DNA of 64,000 bases from JAHBNG01 sp039028975 (lineage in GTDB: Bacteria; Chloroflexota; Anaerolineae; Caldilineales; Caldilineaceae). Location: contig JBCCHB010000005.1 in assembly GCA_039028975.1 (NCBI GenBank), positions 62,001-126,000 on the forward strand, given 5' to 3'. The notes under the pieces were generated by a model, which was not told the DNA's origin, ran no database searches, and was given only the letters and a program-made list of their open reading frames with translations. The translations under genes were made by a program, and so were the position numbers. Positions 18,938-27,005 of this stretch are shown here, in pieces (position 1 is the first letter of the stretch; every line of letters begins with the position of its first letter).

Positions 18938-18967
18938 TTGACAGAACATTCTGCATCCTCATGTAGT
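18938..18967 (+). promoter_or_regulatory. Possible sigma-70-type promoter for the first ABC operon
   Basis: TTGACA at 18938-18943 followed by an 18-nt spacer and TGTAGT at 18962-18967, about 60 nt before the receptor gene start. The -10 is poor, so this is only a candidate. Confidence 0.25.
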
Positions 18968-19028
18968 TGGGCAAGTTTCACCCAGTGCAGCTGCATACAA
19001 TACAAATATCAGCAATAGGAGCTATCCC

Positions 19029-20879
19029 ATGGCGACAGATCCAAAACAACAGAAATCCCACTCTTCAAATGACATTCCCGAAGAAATGCTCAAACGCGCT
19101 CAGCAAGAGTACCAAGAAGCTTATGATTTTGATTCTCAAGATCCCTTATTTGGTCTGACCAAAAAGGAGCTAAGTGGGCCAAAAATGGGCCGCAGGGCGG
19201 TTCTGCGCCTAATGGCTGCTGCAGGAATGTTGAGCCTGACCAACGTTTTGGTTGGTTGCGCAGCACCGACAGGCGGTGCAGATGCTGAAGGATCAACAGA
19301 AACTGCTGAGCAACCTGCGGCTGGGGCGACGGGCGGTGAAATTGTTGCTGGTTGGGGCGGTACAGCTGAAATTACTACCTTGGATCCAGCGCAAATCGGG
19401 CAAGTGCTTCAGTTCCAGGTGACCTCCAACGTGCTGGGTGGCCTCATGCACATTACGCCCGAGTTGATTGCCGAGGGTGATCTGGCTGAGTCGTGGGAAC
19501 CGTCTGAAGATGGCTTAGAGTGGACATTTACGCTAAAAGAAGGCGTAACGTGGCATGATGGGACTCCATTCACCGCGGATGATGTTCTCTATACCTTCAA
19601 TCGCTCCAAAGATCCCGAGCAGTCCGTCCACTCTAGCGTTTTGGCTAATGTGATCGATTTGGAGAAGATTGACGATCTAACTGTCAAGTTTATTATGGAC
19701 AAACCCCAGGCGTCCTTCCTGGTCAAGACATTGGAGCGGTCTAGCGGTCGCGCCATGACCATTGTGAGCCAGAAAGCCATTGAAGAGATGGGGCTAGAGC
19801 AGTATGCGCTTACCCCGGTTGGGACTGGGCCATTTAAGGTTACCTCTCATGAACTAGGTCAGAGTCTAGTTCTTGAGAAGAATGAAACCTACTATGATCC
19901 AGAACGTCCCAAGCTAGACAAGATCACCATCATACCGATCCCCGAACCCGAGCCACTGGCAGCCGCTATTGAGGCGGGTGATATCCATTTAATTGGTGGT
20001 AATGGCGCACCAGCAGAACTGATTGATCGCTTTGAATCCAACCCAGACATTGTGGTTTCAACTGTTGATGGGCCAGGCTTCCAATACCTTTCCATGAATC
20101 CTCACATCGATCCCTTTAAGGTGGAAGATTACAGCCTATCTGTGGATGAACTCATGGAGCAGAATGGATTCAAGGTTCGCCTCGCCATTGCCAAAGCCTT
20201 TGACCGCGAAGACTTCATCAAGCGGGCACTCTTTGGCCGCGGCGCTGTTGGCTACGGTAGCGTCAACCCAGCAATGAAGTTCTTCTTCGACACAGAGATT
20301 AACTCAGTTAGCAACCAGACCTTTGATCTGGATGCAGCCAAGCAACTGCTGGCCGACGCTGGCTTCCCAGAAGGAGAGGGGCTACCCACTCTTAAGTTGC
20401 TCACTACACCTGGTGGCAAGCGCGAAGGCGAAATCATCGCCGATATGCTCAAGAAGAACATTGGCCTCAACATTGAGCTAGACATCAACGACTTCACAGT
20501 CCTCATCGAGCGTTCTCGGGCCATGGATTACGAACTGATGCGGCTCGGATCTGGTGGAGATTACGATCCCGATGATGCCTTGGTAGACTTCATGATGAGC
20601 GACTCCAAGTTTAATGGCCCCGCTCGCCCAGGTGATATGCCCTTTGGCTACTTCGCGGATCCAGAGGTGGATGAGCTTGTTCAGGCCCAAAGGGTCGAAT
20701 CTGATCTGGAAAAACGCAAAGAGTTAGTACAGCAAGCCAATAAGATTACATCTGATAAGGTAGCCTTCTGTTTCACTCACCATCCAGTCTTCAATTTCAT
20801 CTTCCGAACTGACATCAACTTCCCAGAGGAGAGTCGGATTCCAGGGTTGGTGGATATGGATCGGATTACGCTGGCTTAG
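19029..20879 (+). CDS. ABC transporter solute-binding lipoprotein, family 5 (peptide/nickel type), set 1
   Basis: 616 residues. Captures an extracellular ligand, usually an oligopeptide or similar, for the permeases that follow. The signal is unusual: a 50-residue charged N-terminal extension precedes GRRAVLRLMAAAGM and the lipobox LVGC (Cys77), which looks like a twin-arginine (Tat) lipoprotein signal. The mature part has the SBP_bac_5 hallmarks TLDPAQIG, LAESWEPSEDGLEWTFTLK, GVTWHDGTPFTADDV, PVGTGPFKV, VRLAIAKAFDREDF and AAKQLLADAGFPEG. The stop is followed by an inverted-repeat region and then the permease genes. The operon has no ATPase; the pair at 29097-31104 may serve it. Ligand unknown. 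Confidence 0.93.
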   Translation: MATDPKQQKSHSSNDIPEEMLKRAQQEYQEAYDFDSQDPLFGLTKKELSGPKMGRRAVLRLMAAAGMLSLTNVLVGCAAPTGGADAEGSTETAEQPAAGATGGEIVAGWGGTAEITTLDPAQIGQVLQFQVTSNVLGGLMHITPELIAEGDLAESWEPSEDGLEWTFTLKEGVTWHDGTPFTADDVLYTFNRSKDPEQSVHSSVLANVIDLEKIDDLTVKFIMDKPQASFLVKTLERSSGRAMTIVSQKAIEEMGLEQYALTPVGTGPFKVTSHELGQSLVLEKNETYYDPERPKLDKITIIPIPEPEPLAAAIEAGDIHLIGGNGAPAELIDRFESNPDIVVSTVDGPGFQYLSMNPHIDPFKVEDYSLSVDELMEQNGFKVRLAIAKAFDREDFIKRALFGRGAVGYGSVNPAMKFFFDTEINSVSNQTFDLDAAKQLLADAGFPEGEGLPTLKLLTTPGGKREGEIIADMLKKNIGLNIELDINDFTVLIERSRAMDYELMRLGSGGDYDPDDALVDFMMSDSKFNGPARPGDMPFGYFADPEVDELVQAQRVESDLEKRKELVQQANKITSDKVAFCFTHHPVFNFIFRTDINFPEESRIPGLVDMDRITLA

Positions 20880-20881
20880 CC

Positions 20882-20964
20882 ATGACAAGATGATTGAGGT
20901 GAGCGGATGAATAAGATGCTCGGGCGTTCCGAGCCATCTTGTCATCTCAATCATCTTATTCATC
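20882..20964 (+). repeat. Inverted repeats at the receptor-permease junction, set 1
   Basis: ATGACAAGATG (20882-20892) pairs with 20935-20945, and GATGAATAAGATG (20906-20918) pairs with 20952-20964; a small CTCGG/CCGAG hairpin lies between. The two long pairings cross, so they are alternatives. They fill the gap between the receptor stop and the permease start. Comparable repeats sit at 26905-26983 and 34153-34220. Confidence 0.7.
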
Positions 20965-20987
20965 TTCCTCATCCTGTCATCTTTAAT

Positions 20988-21932
20988 ATGACCACATACT
21001 TAATCCGCCGCGTACTCGGTGCAATTCTCGTAATTCTCGGCGTGGCTACGTTGGTTTTCTTTATGCTGCGGGCTGTACCAGGCGATCCCTTTGCAGCCAT
21101 GCTCAATGAGGCTGACCCAGAGATGGCTGAAGTTTTGCGCGCCAAGATGGGGCTGGATGAACCGGTCTACGTTCAATATGTTATCTGGATGGGCAACCTG
21201 TTGCGAGGTGATCTGGGGTCATCTATTTACGGCAGCAATGTCTCTGTCAGCCGCATCATTGGAGAGGCGCTACCGAGAACGTTATCGCTGGCTGGGCTAT
21301 CGGCATTGGTCGCGCTGGCGATAGCCTTACCCGCAGGCATCATCTCGGCGTTGCGCAAGAACTCGATTTGGGATCACTTCTTCACGCTCATTGCCTTTCT
21401 GGGTTTGAGTATGCCTGGCTTTTGGCTAGCCATCCTGCTGATCCTAATCTTCGCCGTTAACCTCAACTGGCTGCCTGCCATTGGCTACAAACCTCTCTCC
21501 GAAGGGTTCTGGCCTTGGTTGGAGCGTCTGATTCTGCCTGCCATCGCTACGGGAACTGCCTTCTCGGCAATCATTGCCCGCATGACCCGTTCGGCCATGC
21601 TCGAAGTGCTTAACTCGGATTACATCAAAGTGGCTCGCGCAAAGGGGTTAAGAGAACGGATTGTCGTCTCCCGCCATGCGCTGCGCAATGCACTCATCCC
21701 TGTCGTTACTGTCATTGGCATCGCTTTTGCCCTGCTTATGTCCGGCACCGTAATCATAGAAAACGTCTTTGTCATTAAAGGACTTGGCCGGGTGCTGATC
21801 CAGGGCATCCTCAATCGGGATTACCCAGTTGTGCAGGGGGCTATTCTGCTCGTCTCCACCATTTTCGTCTTTACCAATCTGGCCGTTGATGTGCTTTACA
21901 CCTTCATTGACCCGCGCATTCGGTATGAGTAG
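20988..21932 (+). CDS. ABC transporter permease, DppB/OppB type, set 1
   Basis: 314 residues from ATG 20988; a frame opening earlier at 20907 runs through the repeat region and is rejected. It begins TTYLIRRVLGAILVILGVATLVFF and has six membrane segments, the periplasmic VPGDPF region after the first, and the cytoplasmic EAA-type loop DYIKVARAKGLRERIVV that docks on the ATPase. This is the first half of the heterodimeric channel with the DppC-type protein at 22066. The gap to that gene is filled by short repeated CCGACCTACC-like words. Confidence 0.93.
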   Translation: MTTYLIRRVLGAILVILGVATLVFFMLRAVPGDPFAAMLNEADPEMAEVLRAKMGLDEPVYVQYVIWMGNLLRGDLGSSIYGSNVSVSRIIGEALPRTLSLAGLSALVALAIALPAGIISALRKNSIWDHFFTLIAFLGLSMPGFWLAILLILIFAVNLNWLPAIGYKPLSEGFWPWLERLILPAIATGTAFSAIIARMTRSAMLEVLNSDYIKVARAKGLRERIVVSRHALRNALIPVVTVIGIAFALLMSGTVIIENVFVIKGLGRVLIQGILNRDYPVVQGAILLVSTIFVFTNLAVDVLYTFIDPRIRYE

Positions 21933-22065
21933 GAAGTGGGCAAGTTTGCAGGGGAGCAAGTAGGCAAGTTTGCAAAAGAGGGACTACCGAATCTACCGAA
22001 TACCGACCTACCAAATACCGACCTACCGATTACTGACTCACCGACCACCGACCTACCTGACTTCT
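21933..22065 (+). repeat. Degenerate tandem words between permease genes, set 1
   Basis: Short repeated words: GGCAAGTTTGCA twice near 21940-21973, then CTACCGAATACCGACCTACC-like units to 22060. The reverse complement of these words (GGTAGGTCGGTAATCGG) fills the gap at 28950-29075 in set 2. Confidence 0.6.
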
Positions 22066-22959
22066 ATGGCTCAATCTCTTCAACTCAGCCTTGACTCATC
22101 TGCCAATGACGTAGTTCAAGAACGCTCCCAGTGGCAATGGTTGCGGCTGGTCTTTCGGAGCGTCCCCGCAACCATCAGCTTAGCCGTGATCTGCCTGATC
22201 ATCTTAACGGCCATTTTTGGTCCTACCGTTGTGCCCTATGACCCTAGCGCCCAAGACTACGAATTCTTAGAGGCACCTTCTGGCACTCACTGGATGGGGA
22301 CTGACGATCTATCGCGAGATCTCTTCAGCCGTATCGTCACTGGCGCACGGATCTCCCTCTTTGTCGGTTTCTCTACCGTTATACTTTCCATGATTCTAGG
22401 CGTGATTATGGGTGTGCTCTCTGGCTATTACGGCGGCTGGGTTGACACCATCATCATGCGCTATATTGACCTACAGTGGGCCTTTCCCAACTTTATCATT
22501 GCCGTCTACCTGGTGGCTGTCTTTGGGGCAGGGCTGCTCAACGTGATTCTGGCCATTACCCTAGCTTTTTTGGATGATTTTGCCCGCATCGTCCGCGGCA
22601 TGGTCTTAACCTTGCGTACCCAAGACTTCGTCACAGCTTCCCGTGCCACAGGTGCCTCTGACTGGCGGATCATGTTTCGACATATCTTGCCCAATGCGGT
22701 TGCGCCCATCATCGTGCAAGCCACCGTCAGCGTCTCCGCGGCGATCTTAGCGGAGGCTGGCCTCTCCTTCCTTGGTGTCGGCGTCGAACCTACCACGCCA
22801 ACCTGGGGGTTGATTCTGAACGATGCCCGCAGCTTCTTCTCGCAAGCATGGTGGCTGGCTGTTTTTCCCGGCGCAGCCATAACGATCACCGTATTGAGCA
22901 TTAACTTTTTTGGGGATACGCTACGGGATATCTTTGATGTAAGGGAGTATGATGTGTAA
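22066..22959 (+). CDS. ABC transporter permease, DppC/OppC type, set 1
   Basis: 297 residues from ATG 22066; the open frame begins at 21970 but its first 32 codons are repeat DNA. A cytoplasmic N-terminus of about 40 residues precedes six membrane segments. Seen: VVPYDPSAQDYEFLEAPSG and HWMGTDDLSRDLFSRIVTGARISL, typical for DppC, and the EAA loop QDFVTASRATGASDWRIMF with ILPNAVAPII. Last gene of the set; a strong hairpin follows 18 nt after the stop, so transcription probably ends there. Confidence 0.93.
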   Translation: MAQSLQLSLDSSANDVVQERSQWQWLRLVFRSVPATISLAVICLIILTAIFGPTVVPYDPSAQDYEFLEAPSGTHWMGTDDLSRDLFSRIVTGARISLFVGFSTVILSMILGVIMGVLSGYYGGWVDTIIMRYIDLQWAFPNFIIAVYLVAVFGAGLLNVILAITLAFLDDFARIVRGMVLTLRTQDFVTASRATGASDWRIMFRHILPNAVAPIIVQATVSVSAAILAEAGLSFLGVGVEPTTPTWGLILNDARSFFSQAWWLAVFPGAAITITVLSINFFGDTLRDIFDVREYDV

Positions 22960-22976
22960 GGGGAGAATTCAGCTTG

Positions 22977-22994
22977 TCCCCGTGAAGACGGGGA
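22977..22994 (+). terminator. GC-rich tetraloop hairpin after the first ABC operon
   Basis: TCCCCGT-GAAG-ACGGGGA forms a 7-bp stem with a 4-nt loop 18 nt after the permease stop. The following TTGGTCGCTT is only weakly T-rich, so termination is plausible but not certain. Confidence 0.45.
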
Positions 22995-23171
22995 TTGGTC
23001 GCTTAGTCCAGAGTCGGCTCTGTTGATGTCATTCCTATTGCGGTCTACTAATTACATTTTGGATATTCACCGTTAACTGGTATCCTTATGGTATCGTTAC
23101 CATATTCGAAAATCAAGAATAGTATGGCTCCCCTGTTGATGCTGCCTTGACAGCAGCACGCATTTCTAGAC

Positions 23172-23258
23172 CTATACTCAGCTCCGTTTGAAAACAAGAG
23201 TTTGGTCACTCTAGTAGAGCATCGGAAAACTCCTGTTTTCAAAACGACCGCAGTATAG
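23172..23258 (+). repeat. Element A copy 2
   Basis: Complete 87-bp copy with ends CTATACT and AGTATAG, arms CAGCTCCGTTTGAAAAC and GTTTTCAAAACGACCGCAG, and a GAGTTT/AAAACTC inner pairing. The copy at 31108-31194 is in the opposite orientation with only a few differences. Confidence 0.8.
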
Positions 23259-23264
23259 TGAGGT

Positions 23265-23436
23265 TCTGGGTGTTGGCCATCGTTTCATCCGTGTTTGCGC
23301 AGCAGTCACTTGCGATACTGTTACATGTGGACGAATCCGTGACCCTCAAGATGAAGGTAATCTTCTTTCGCTTCTTCGTCTTCTTTCGCTTCTTCGTCTT
23401 CCTTCACTTCTTCGTGGCTACTCTTGTGGCTTGTCC
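23265..23436 (+). repeat. Dispersed repeat D, copy 2, with a tandem CTTCTTCGTC tract
   Basis: The left part matches 3655-3720 and the end (23411-23436) matches 4508-4533 inverted. Between them lie three near-tandem units of CTTCTTTCGCTTCTTCGT at about 23355-23415. A 68-codon frame crosses it but its Phe-rich translation comes from the tandem tract and is not credible as a gene. Confidence 0.55.
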
Positions 23437-23531
23437 GCTTCAGGCTTTAAACAATGCAGTTTGACTTCATCACAAAGGAGGAATAAGCTAGACGCTTGAT
23501 TTATGTTAAAATATGTGACAAAGTGATTTTT

Positions 23532-23836
23532 ATGAACACTTGTAATGTTGCCAAGTTTTCAAAAATAACAGGTATAGCAGTAAAGACATTGCAGAAGTGG
23601 GACCGTGATAGGAAGCGAATACCAAGTCGAACGCCAACGAATAGACGAGTCTACAATGATGAGCATTTAGCGATAGCAAGATGAATATTGAGAGTCTTAG
23701 CCCTCAAGAGGAAATGCGCCAAGATATGCTGGCGATAGTTCATTGTATTTCTGCAAGGCTGTACGGGCTAAGGAATTATAAAAAGGCTCTTGATAAGGCA
23801 CTAGAAAATGATAAAGGCACACAAGATACGAATTAA
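23532..23836 (+). pseudogene. tnpA: Remnant of IS607-type transposase TnpA (serine recombinase), catalytic domain deleted
   Basis: Two short frames. The first, ATG 23532 to TGA 23684, encodes 50 residues with a MerR-like helix-turn-helix (FSKITGIAVKTLQKWDRDRK, then RTPTNRRVY), the known head of IS607 TnpA. The second, ATG 23681 to TAA 23836, encodes 51 residues with EEMRQDMLAIVHCISARLYG, the known tail of the same protein. The first stop and second start overlap as ATGA. The intervening serine-recombinase domain of roughly 100 residues is missing, so the protein cannot catalyse strand exchange. The tail frame overlaps the tnpB start by 29 nt, as is usual for intact IS607 gene pairs. Confidence 0.78.
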
Positions 23837-24920
23837 CCCAACAGCGGAGCAAGAAGAGTTTCTTTGGCGGTGCGCTGGCGTAGCTCGGTTCGTCTTCAAC
23901 CGTGGATTGGCTCAGTGGAAAACCGAGTATGAGGCTGGATTAAAACCGACTGCATTGTCTCTCAGGAAGGAGTTCAACGTAGTCAAACGGGAGGAATGCC
24001 CATTCGTGATGGAAGTACCGAAGGATGTTGCGGAAGGTGCATTTAGCGACTTAGGCAGGGCGTTCAAGAACTTCTTTGACAGCGTGACGGGAAAACGATC
24101 TGACAAGGTTGGCTATCCTCGGTTCAAGTCCCGCAAGCGCAGCAAACCATCATTCAAGGTGAACAACGATAAGTTTCGAGTTGATGGGCATACCCTTAAA
24201 TTGCCTAAACTCAAGACGCTAGTCAACATGGTTGAACCCCTGAGATTTGATGGCAAGATTATGTCAGGAACGGTTTCGTTTTACGCCGGACACTGGTACA
24301 TCTCAATTGTCATAAAGATGGAGAAGGCAGAGCCTGTCAAGCACTCCCTTGAGTCCGTTGGAATTGACCTGGGCCTCAAGACGCTTGCTACATTATCGGA
24401 CGGTACGATCTTTGAGAACCAAAAAGTTCTCCGCTCCGAATTGCGCAAGCTCAAGAAGCTCAATCGCCAACTGGCGCGGCGACAGCAGGGCAGCAATCGA
24501 TGGCATAAGGCTAAAGCCAAGCTGCAAAAGCTGCATGCCCGAGTTGCAAATCGCAGAGCGGATATCATCCACAAGATGACGCACAAAATTGCTAAGACCT
24601 ATGCACTCATAGGCATTGAGGATCTACATGTTAAGGGCATGATTCGCAACCGCAGACTGGCTCTGTCTGTCGCTGACGCAGCCATGGGCGAAGTCGTTCG
24701 ACAGCTTGAGTACAAATGCAAATGGTTCGGTGGCAAGGCCCAGAAAGTTGGTCGCTTCTACGCTTCATCTAAACTTTGTAGTGATTGTGGACACAAAAAC
24801 GACCAACTTGTCTTGTCGGATAGACGGTGGGCATGTGCTGGTTGCGGAACCATCCGAGACAGAGATTTCAACGCCAGCGAGAATATTGAACAAGAAGCGT
24901 TACGGTTGGCTTTCGCCTAA
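23808..24920 (+). CDS. tnpB: TnpB, RNA-guided nuclease of IS607/IS605-type elements
   Basis: 370 residues, full length for TnpB, the ancestor of Cas12. Known members use an RNA made from the element's right end to cleave DNA at the donor site and so help the element persist. Seen: N-terminal MIKAHKIRINPTAEQEEFL and CAGVARFVFNRGLAQW, the RuvC triad as Asp in GIDLGLKTLATL, Glu in GIEDLHVKGM and Asp in RDRDFNASENI, and a zinc finger CSDCG...CAGCG between the last two. All catalytic residues are present, so it may be active even though TnpA is broken. It starts inside the tnpA tail. Confidence 0.92.
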   Translation: MIKAHKIRINPTAEQEEFLWRCAGVARFVFNRGLAQWKTEYEAGLKPTALSLRKEFNVVKREECPFVMEVPKDVAEGAFSDLGRAFKNFFDSVTGKRSDKVGYPRFKSRKRSKPSFKVNNDKFRVDGHTLKLPKLKTLVNMVEPLRFDGKIMSGTVSFYAGHWYISIVIKMEKAEPVKHSLESVGIDLGLKTLATLSDGTIFENQKVLRSELRKLKKLNRQLARRQQGSNRWHKAKAKLQKLHARVANRRADIIHKMTHKIAKTYALIGIEDLHVKGMIRNRRLALSVADAAMGEVVRQLEYKCKWFGGKAQKVGRFYASSKLCSDCGHKNDQLVLSDRRWACAGCGTIRDRDFNASENIEQEALRLAFA

Positions 24921-25010
24921 AAGCCACCGTCCGTTAGTGGCTACGACGGACGCTAAACGCTCGTGGACAGCCTGTAAGACTCAATTGTGAGCCGTGCTGG
25001 ATGAAGCGAG
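24840..25010 (+). ncRNA. Candidate omega-RNA (TnpB guide scaffold) and element right end
   Basis: In known elements the guide RNA overlaps the 3' end of tnpB and continues to the right boundary. Here the tail after the tnpB stop has pairable segments: TTGGCTTTCGCCTAAAAGCCA across the stop codon, and CGTCCG with CGGACG at about 24929-24953. The position follows family precedent; the exact ends are not visible from the sequence. Confidence 0.35.
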
Positions 25011-25086
25011 TACTTTCACACAAGTGATCGTGAAACGGGTGCAAAGCACCATCACAATGGATCACGAAAGGAATAGCAGGAAAAGT

Positions 25087-26901
25087 ATGACGTCTCGCAA
25101 ATTGTATATGGTGTTTATCGTACTGATTGTTCTGAGTTTGGTTGTCAGCGCTTGTGGTGGTGCCGGGCCAAGCGGAGCATCGGATGCTGCGGGTGGCGGG
25201 GATGCCGACGCCAGCCAAGCGGCCTCTAATGCAGAACCAGTGCGAGCCGAAGCACAAGAATTAACGGTTGCGGCACAATTCTTTGCCGGCGCATCTGGCG
25301 GAGAGATGGCTCGCCTTGACCCGGCACGTCGCGGCACATGGTCCTTTCATTCACTATTGTGGGTACCACTTGTAGCAGGTGACACGGCTGGCAACCCCAT
25401 TCCTGAAAAGAGCTTGGCCGAATCCTGGGAAGCGAATGATGACTTTACCGTTTATACGTTCCGTTTGCGCCCAGATGCGACCTATTCGGACGGAAGCCCC
25501 ATTACAGCAGAAGATGTGGCTTTGAACTGGGGGTATATGGCTATGATGACCCACGGTGAGGCCCGCGGATTCCGCGATAACTTCGGCACTGGCAAACGCA
25601 TGTACTCGGATATCGTGGGGTTTAACGAATTTGTTGACACGATACCCTATGATCAATATGGTACCGGCGAAGTCGGTGACATTGAAGGGGTAAAAGTCAT
25701 TGACGATCAGACACTCGAGATTCACTTCGAGGCCCCAGCCGCCAACTTTATTGTCCGCTTAGCGGCTGGTTTTGCGGTTGTCAAACCGGAAGACATTTGG
25801 GCAGCCAACGAAACGGAGTATGACGTGTTAGATTTTTGGACCACAAACGCGGCGTACTCTGGTCAGTATAAAATTGTAGAGGCCAGCCCTGGAGACCGCT
25901 ATGTGATGGCGCCGAACGAAAGCTACTTTGGCCCTGCTGGAAATCTGGAAAAGATCACCGTCCTTGCCGTCAGTGATGATCCCAATACAATTTTGACTGC
26001 CTTTGCCAACCAAGAATTTGATATGGTCGCCTTCCCTCTGACGGGCGATGTAGCTCGACAAGCCTTTGATGATCCTTACCTGAATAGCACGCTCTATGAG
26101 ATTCCAACATGGGTCGTCCATCAACTTTGGATCACGCCCAATCCACCATTGGATGATGTCCACGTACGCCGGGCATTCTCAATGGCCATCAATAAAGACG
26201 CCATCGTCAGCATTTTGAATGCGGGAGCCGAGCGCACATTGTTTGAGCGAGCGTTGATGCATCGCAATCCAGCCGTTCCTCACTGTGTAGAAGAGACGGC
26301 TGCGGTAACCGCGTTGGCCTTTGATCCCGAACAAGCCAAAGCAGAATTAGCCCAATCGAAATATGGGGCAGGTGCTGCCGACATGGAGATCAATATCCAT
26401 GCCCGCAATGCGGCTGAGCTTCCGCAGATTGAGGCCACGGCCAAAATGCTGGAAGATAATCTGGGCATGACCAATATTTCGATCCACACCGAGCAGATTC
26501 CCAACCGTAACGACCCACCTTTCCCCATCCACATGTGGTTTAATGGCCAACAGCCTTGGTTCGCCGATCTCACCGATACCCTGCAAAATATGATCTTTTT
26601 GATGCCGGATGAGCCGTGGGGTGAAGGTGAAAATATTCCCTTCATTGGCACATCGTACGTTCCCGAGCTGAAGGAAAAAATTACAATGGCCATGGCTTCA
26701 CAAGATGCAGATGAGCGCTGTCAGCTCGTGCAGGAAATCAGCCAAATGTGGAATGATGAGGTCTACTCACTCGATTATGGTTTGCCAGTGGCCTACTATC
26801 TCATTGCCCCTTGGGTACAAGGTGACTTTGACTGGTACTTAAATGCTGGGCAAGGGAAGCCACTGAATATTGAAGAATGGTGGATCGCGGAACGAGAGTA
26901 A
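25087..26901 (+). CDS. ABC transporter solute-binding lipoprotein, family 5, set 2
   Basis: 604 residues from ATG 25087, chosen because it opens a clean lipoprotein signal (TSRKLYMVFIVLIVLSLVVS, then AC at the lipobox); the earlier start at 24994 lies in the insertion element tail. The mature protein begins with a Gly/Ala/Ser-rich spacer and then shows LDPARRGTWSFH, LAESWEANDDFTVYTFRL, YSDGSPITAEDVALNWGY, VRRAFSMAINKDAIV and FDPEQAKAELAQSKY, standard for oligopeptide-type receptors. It is followed by an inverted-repeat gap and permease genes. Ligand unknown; it is only distantly similar to the set 1 receptor. Confidence 0.93.
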   Translation: MTSRKLYMVFIVLIVLSLVVSACGGAGPSGASDAAGGGDADASQAASNAEPVRAEAQELTVAAQFFAGASGGEMARLDPARRGTWSFHSLLWVPLVAGDTAGNPIPEKSLAESWEANDDFTVYTFRLRPDATYSDGSPITAEDVALNWGYMAMMTHGEARGFRDNFGTGKRMYSDIVGFNEFVDTIPYDQYGTGEVGDIEGVKVIDDQTLEIHFEAPAANFIVRLAAGFAVVKPEDIWAANETEYDVLDFWTTNAAYSGQYKIVEASPGDRYVMAPNESYFGPAGNLEKITVLAVSDDPNTILTAFANQEFDMVAFPLTGDVARQAFDDPYLNSTLYEIPTWVVHQLWITPNPPLDDVHVRRAFSMAINKDAIVSILNAGAERTLFERALMHRNPAVPHCVEETAAVTALAFDPEQAKAELAQSKYGAGAADMEINIHARNAAELPQIEATAKMLEDNLGMTNISIHTEQIPNRNDPPFPIHMWFNGQQPWFADLTDTLQNMIFLMPDEPWGEGENIPFIGTSYVPELKEKITMAMASQDADERCQLVQEISQMWNDEVYSLDYGLPVAYYLIAPWVQGDFDWYLNAGQGKPLNIEEWWIAERE

Positions 26902-26904
26902 GAG

Positions 26905-26983
26905 GATTGACGATTTACGCTAGCTGGCTGGCAAATTTATCAATTAGCAGAGATTATCTCAGAAGGTAATCTCAAATCGTCAA
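26905..26983 (+). repeat. Inverted repeat at the receptor-permease junction, set 2
   Basis: TTGACGATTT at 26907-26916 pairs perfectly with AAATCGTCAA at 26974-26983; a GAGATTA(T/C)CT-type inner pairing lies near 26950-26972. It occupies the 104-nt gap between the receptor stop and the permease start. Confidence 0.65.
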
Positions 26984-27005
26984 CCGTCAATCAGAGAGTT
27001 TTACC

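Larger units (their letters stand above)
23490..25045 (+). mobile_element. IS607-like element with a gutted recombinase and intact TnpB
   Basis: It consists of the remnant of a MerR-headed serine recombinase gene, an overlapping tnpB, and a structured 3' tail. The outer limits are estimates: IS607 elements have no terminal inverted repeats or target duplications to mark them. It sits between two ABC transporter operons and its right end comes within about 50-100 nt of the second receptor gene. Confidence 0.6.
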
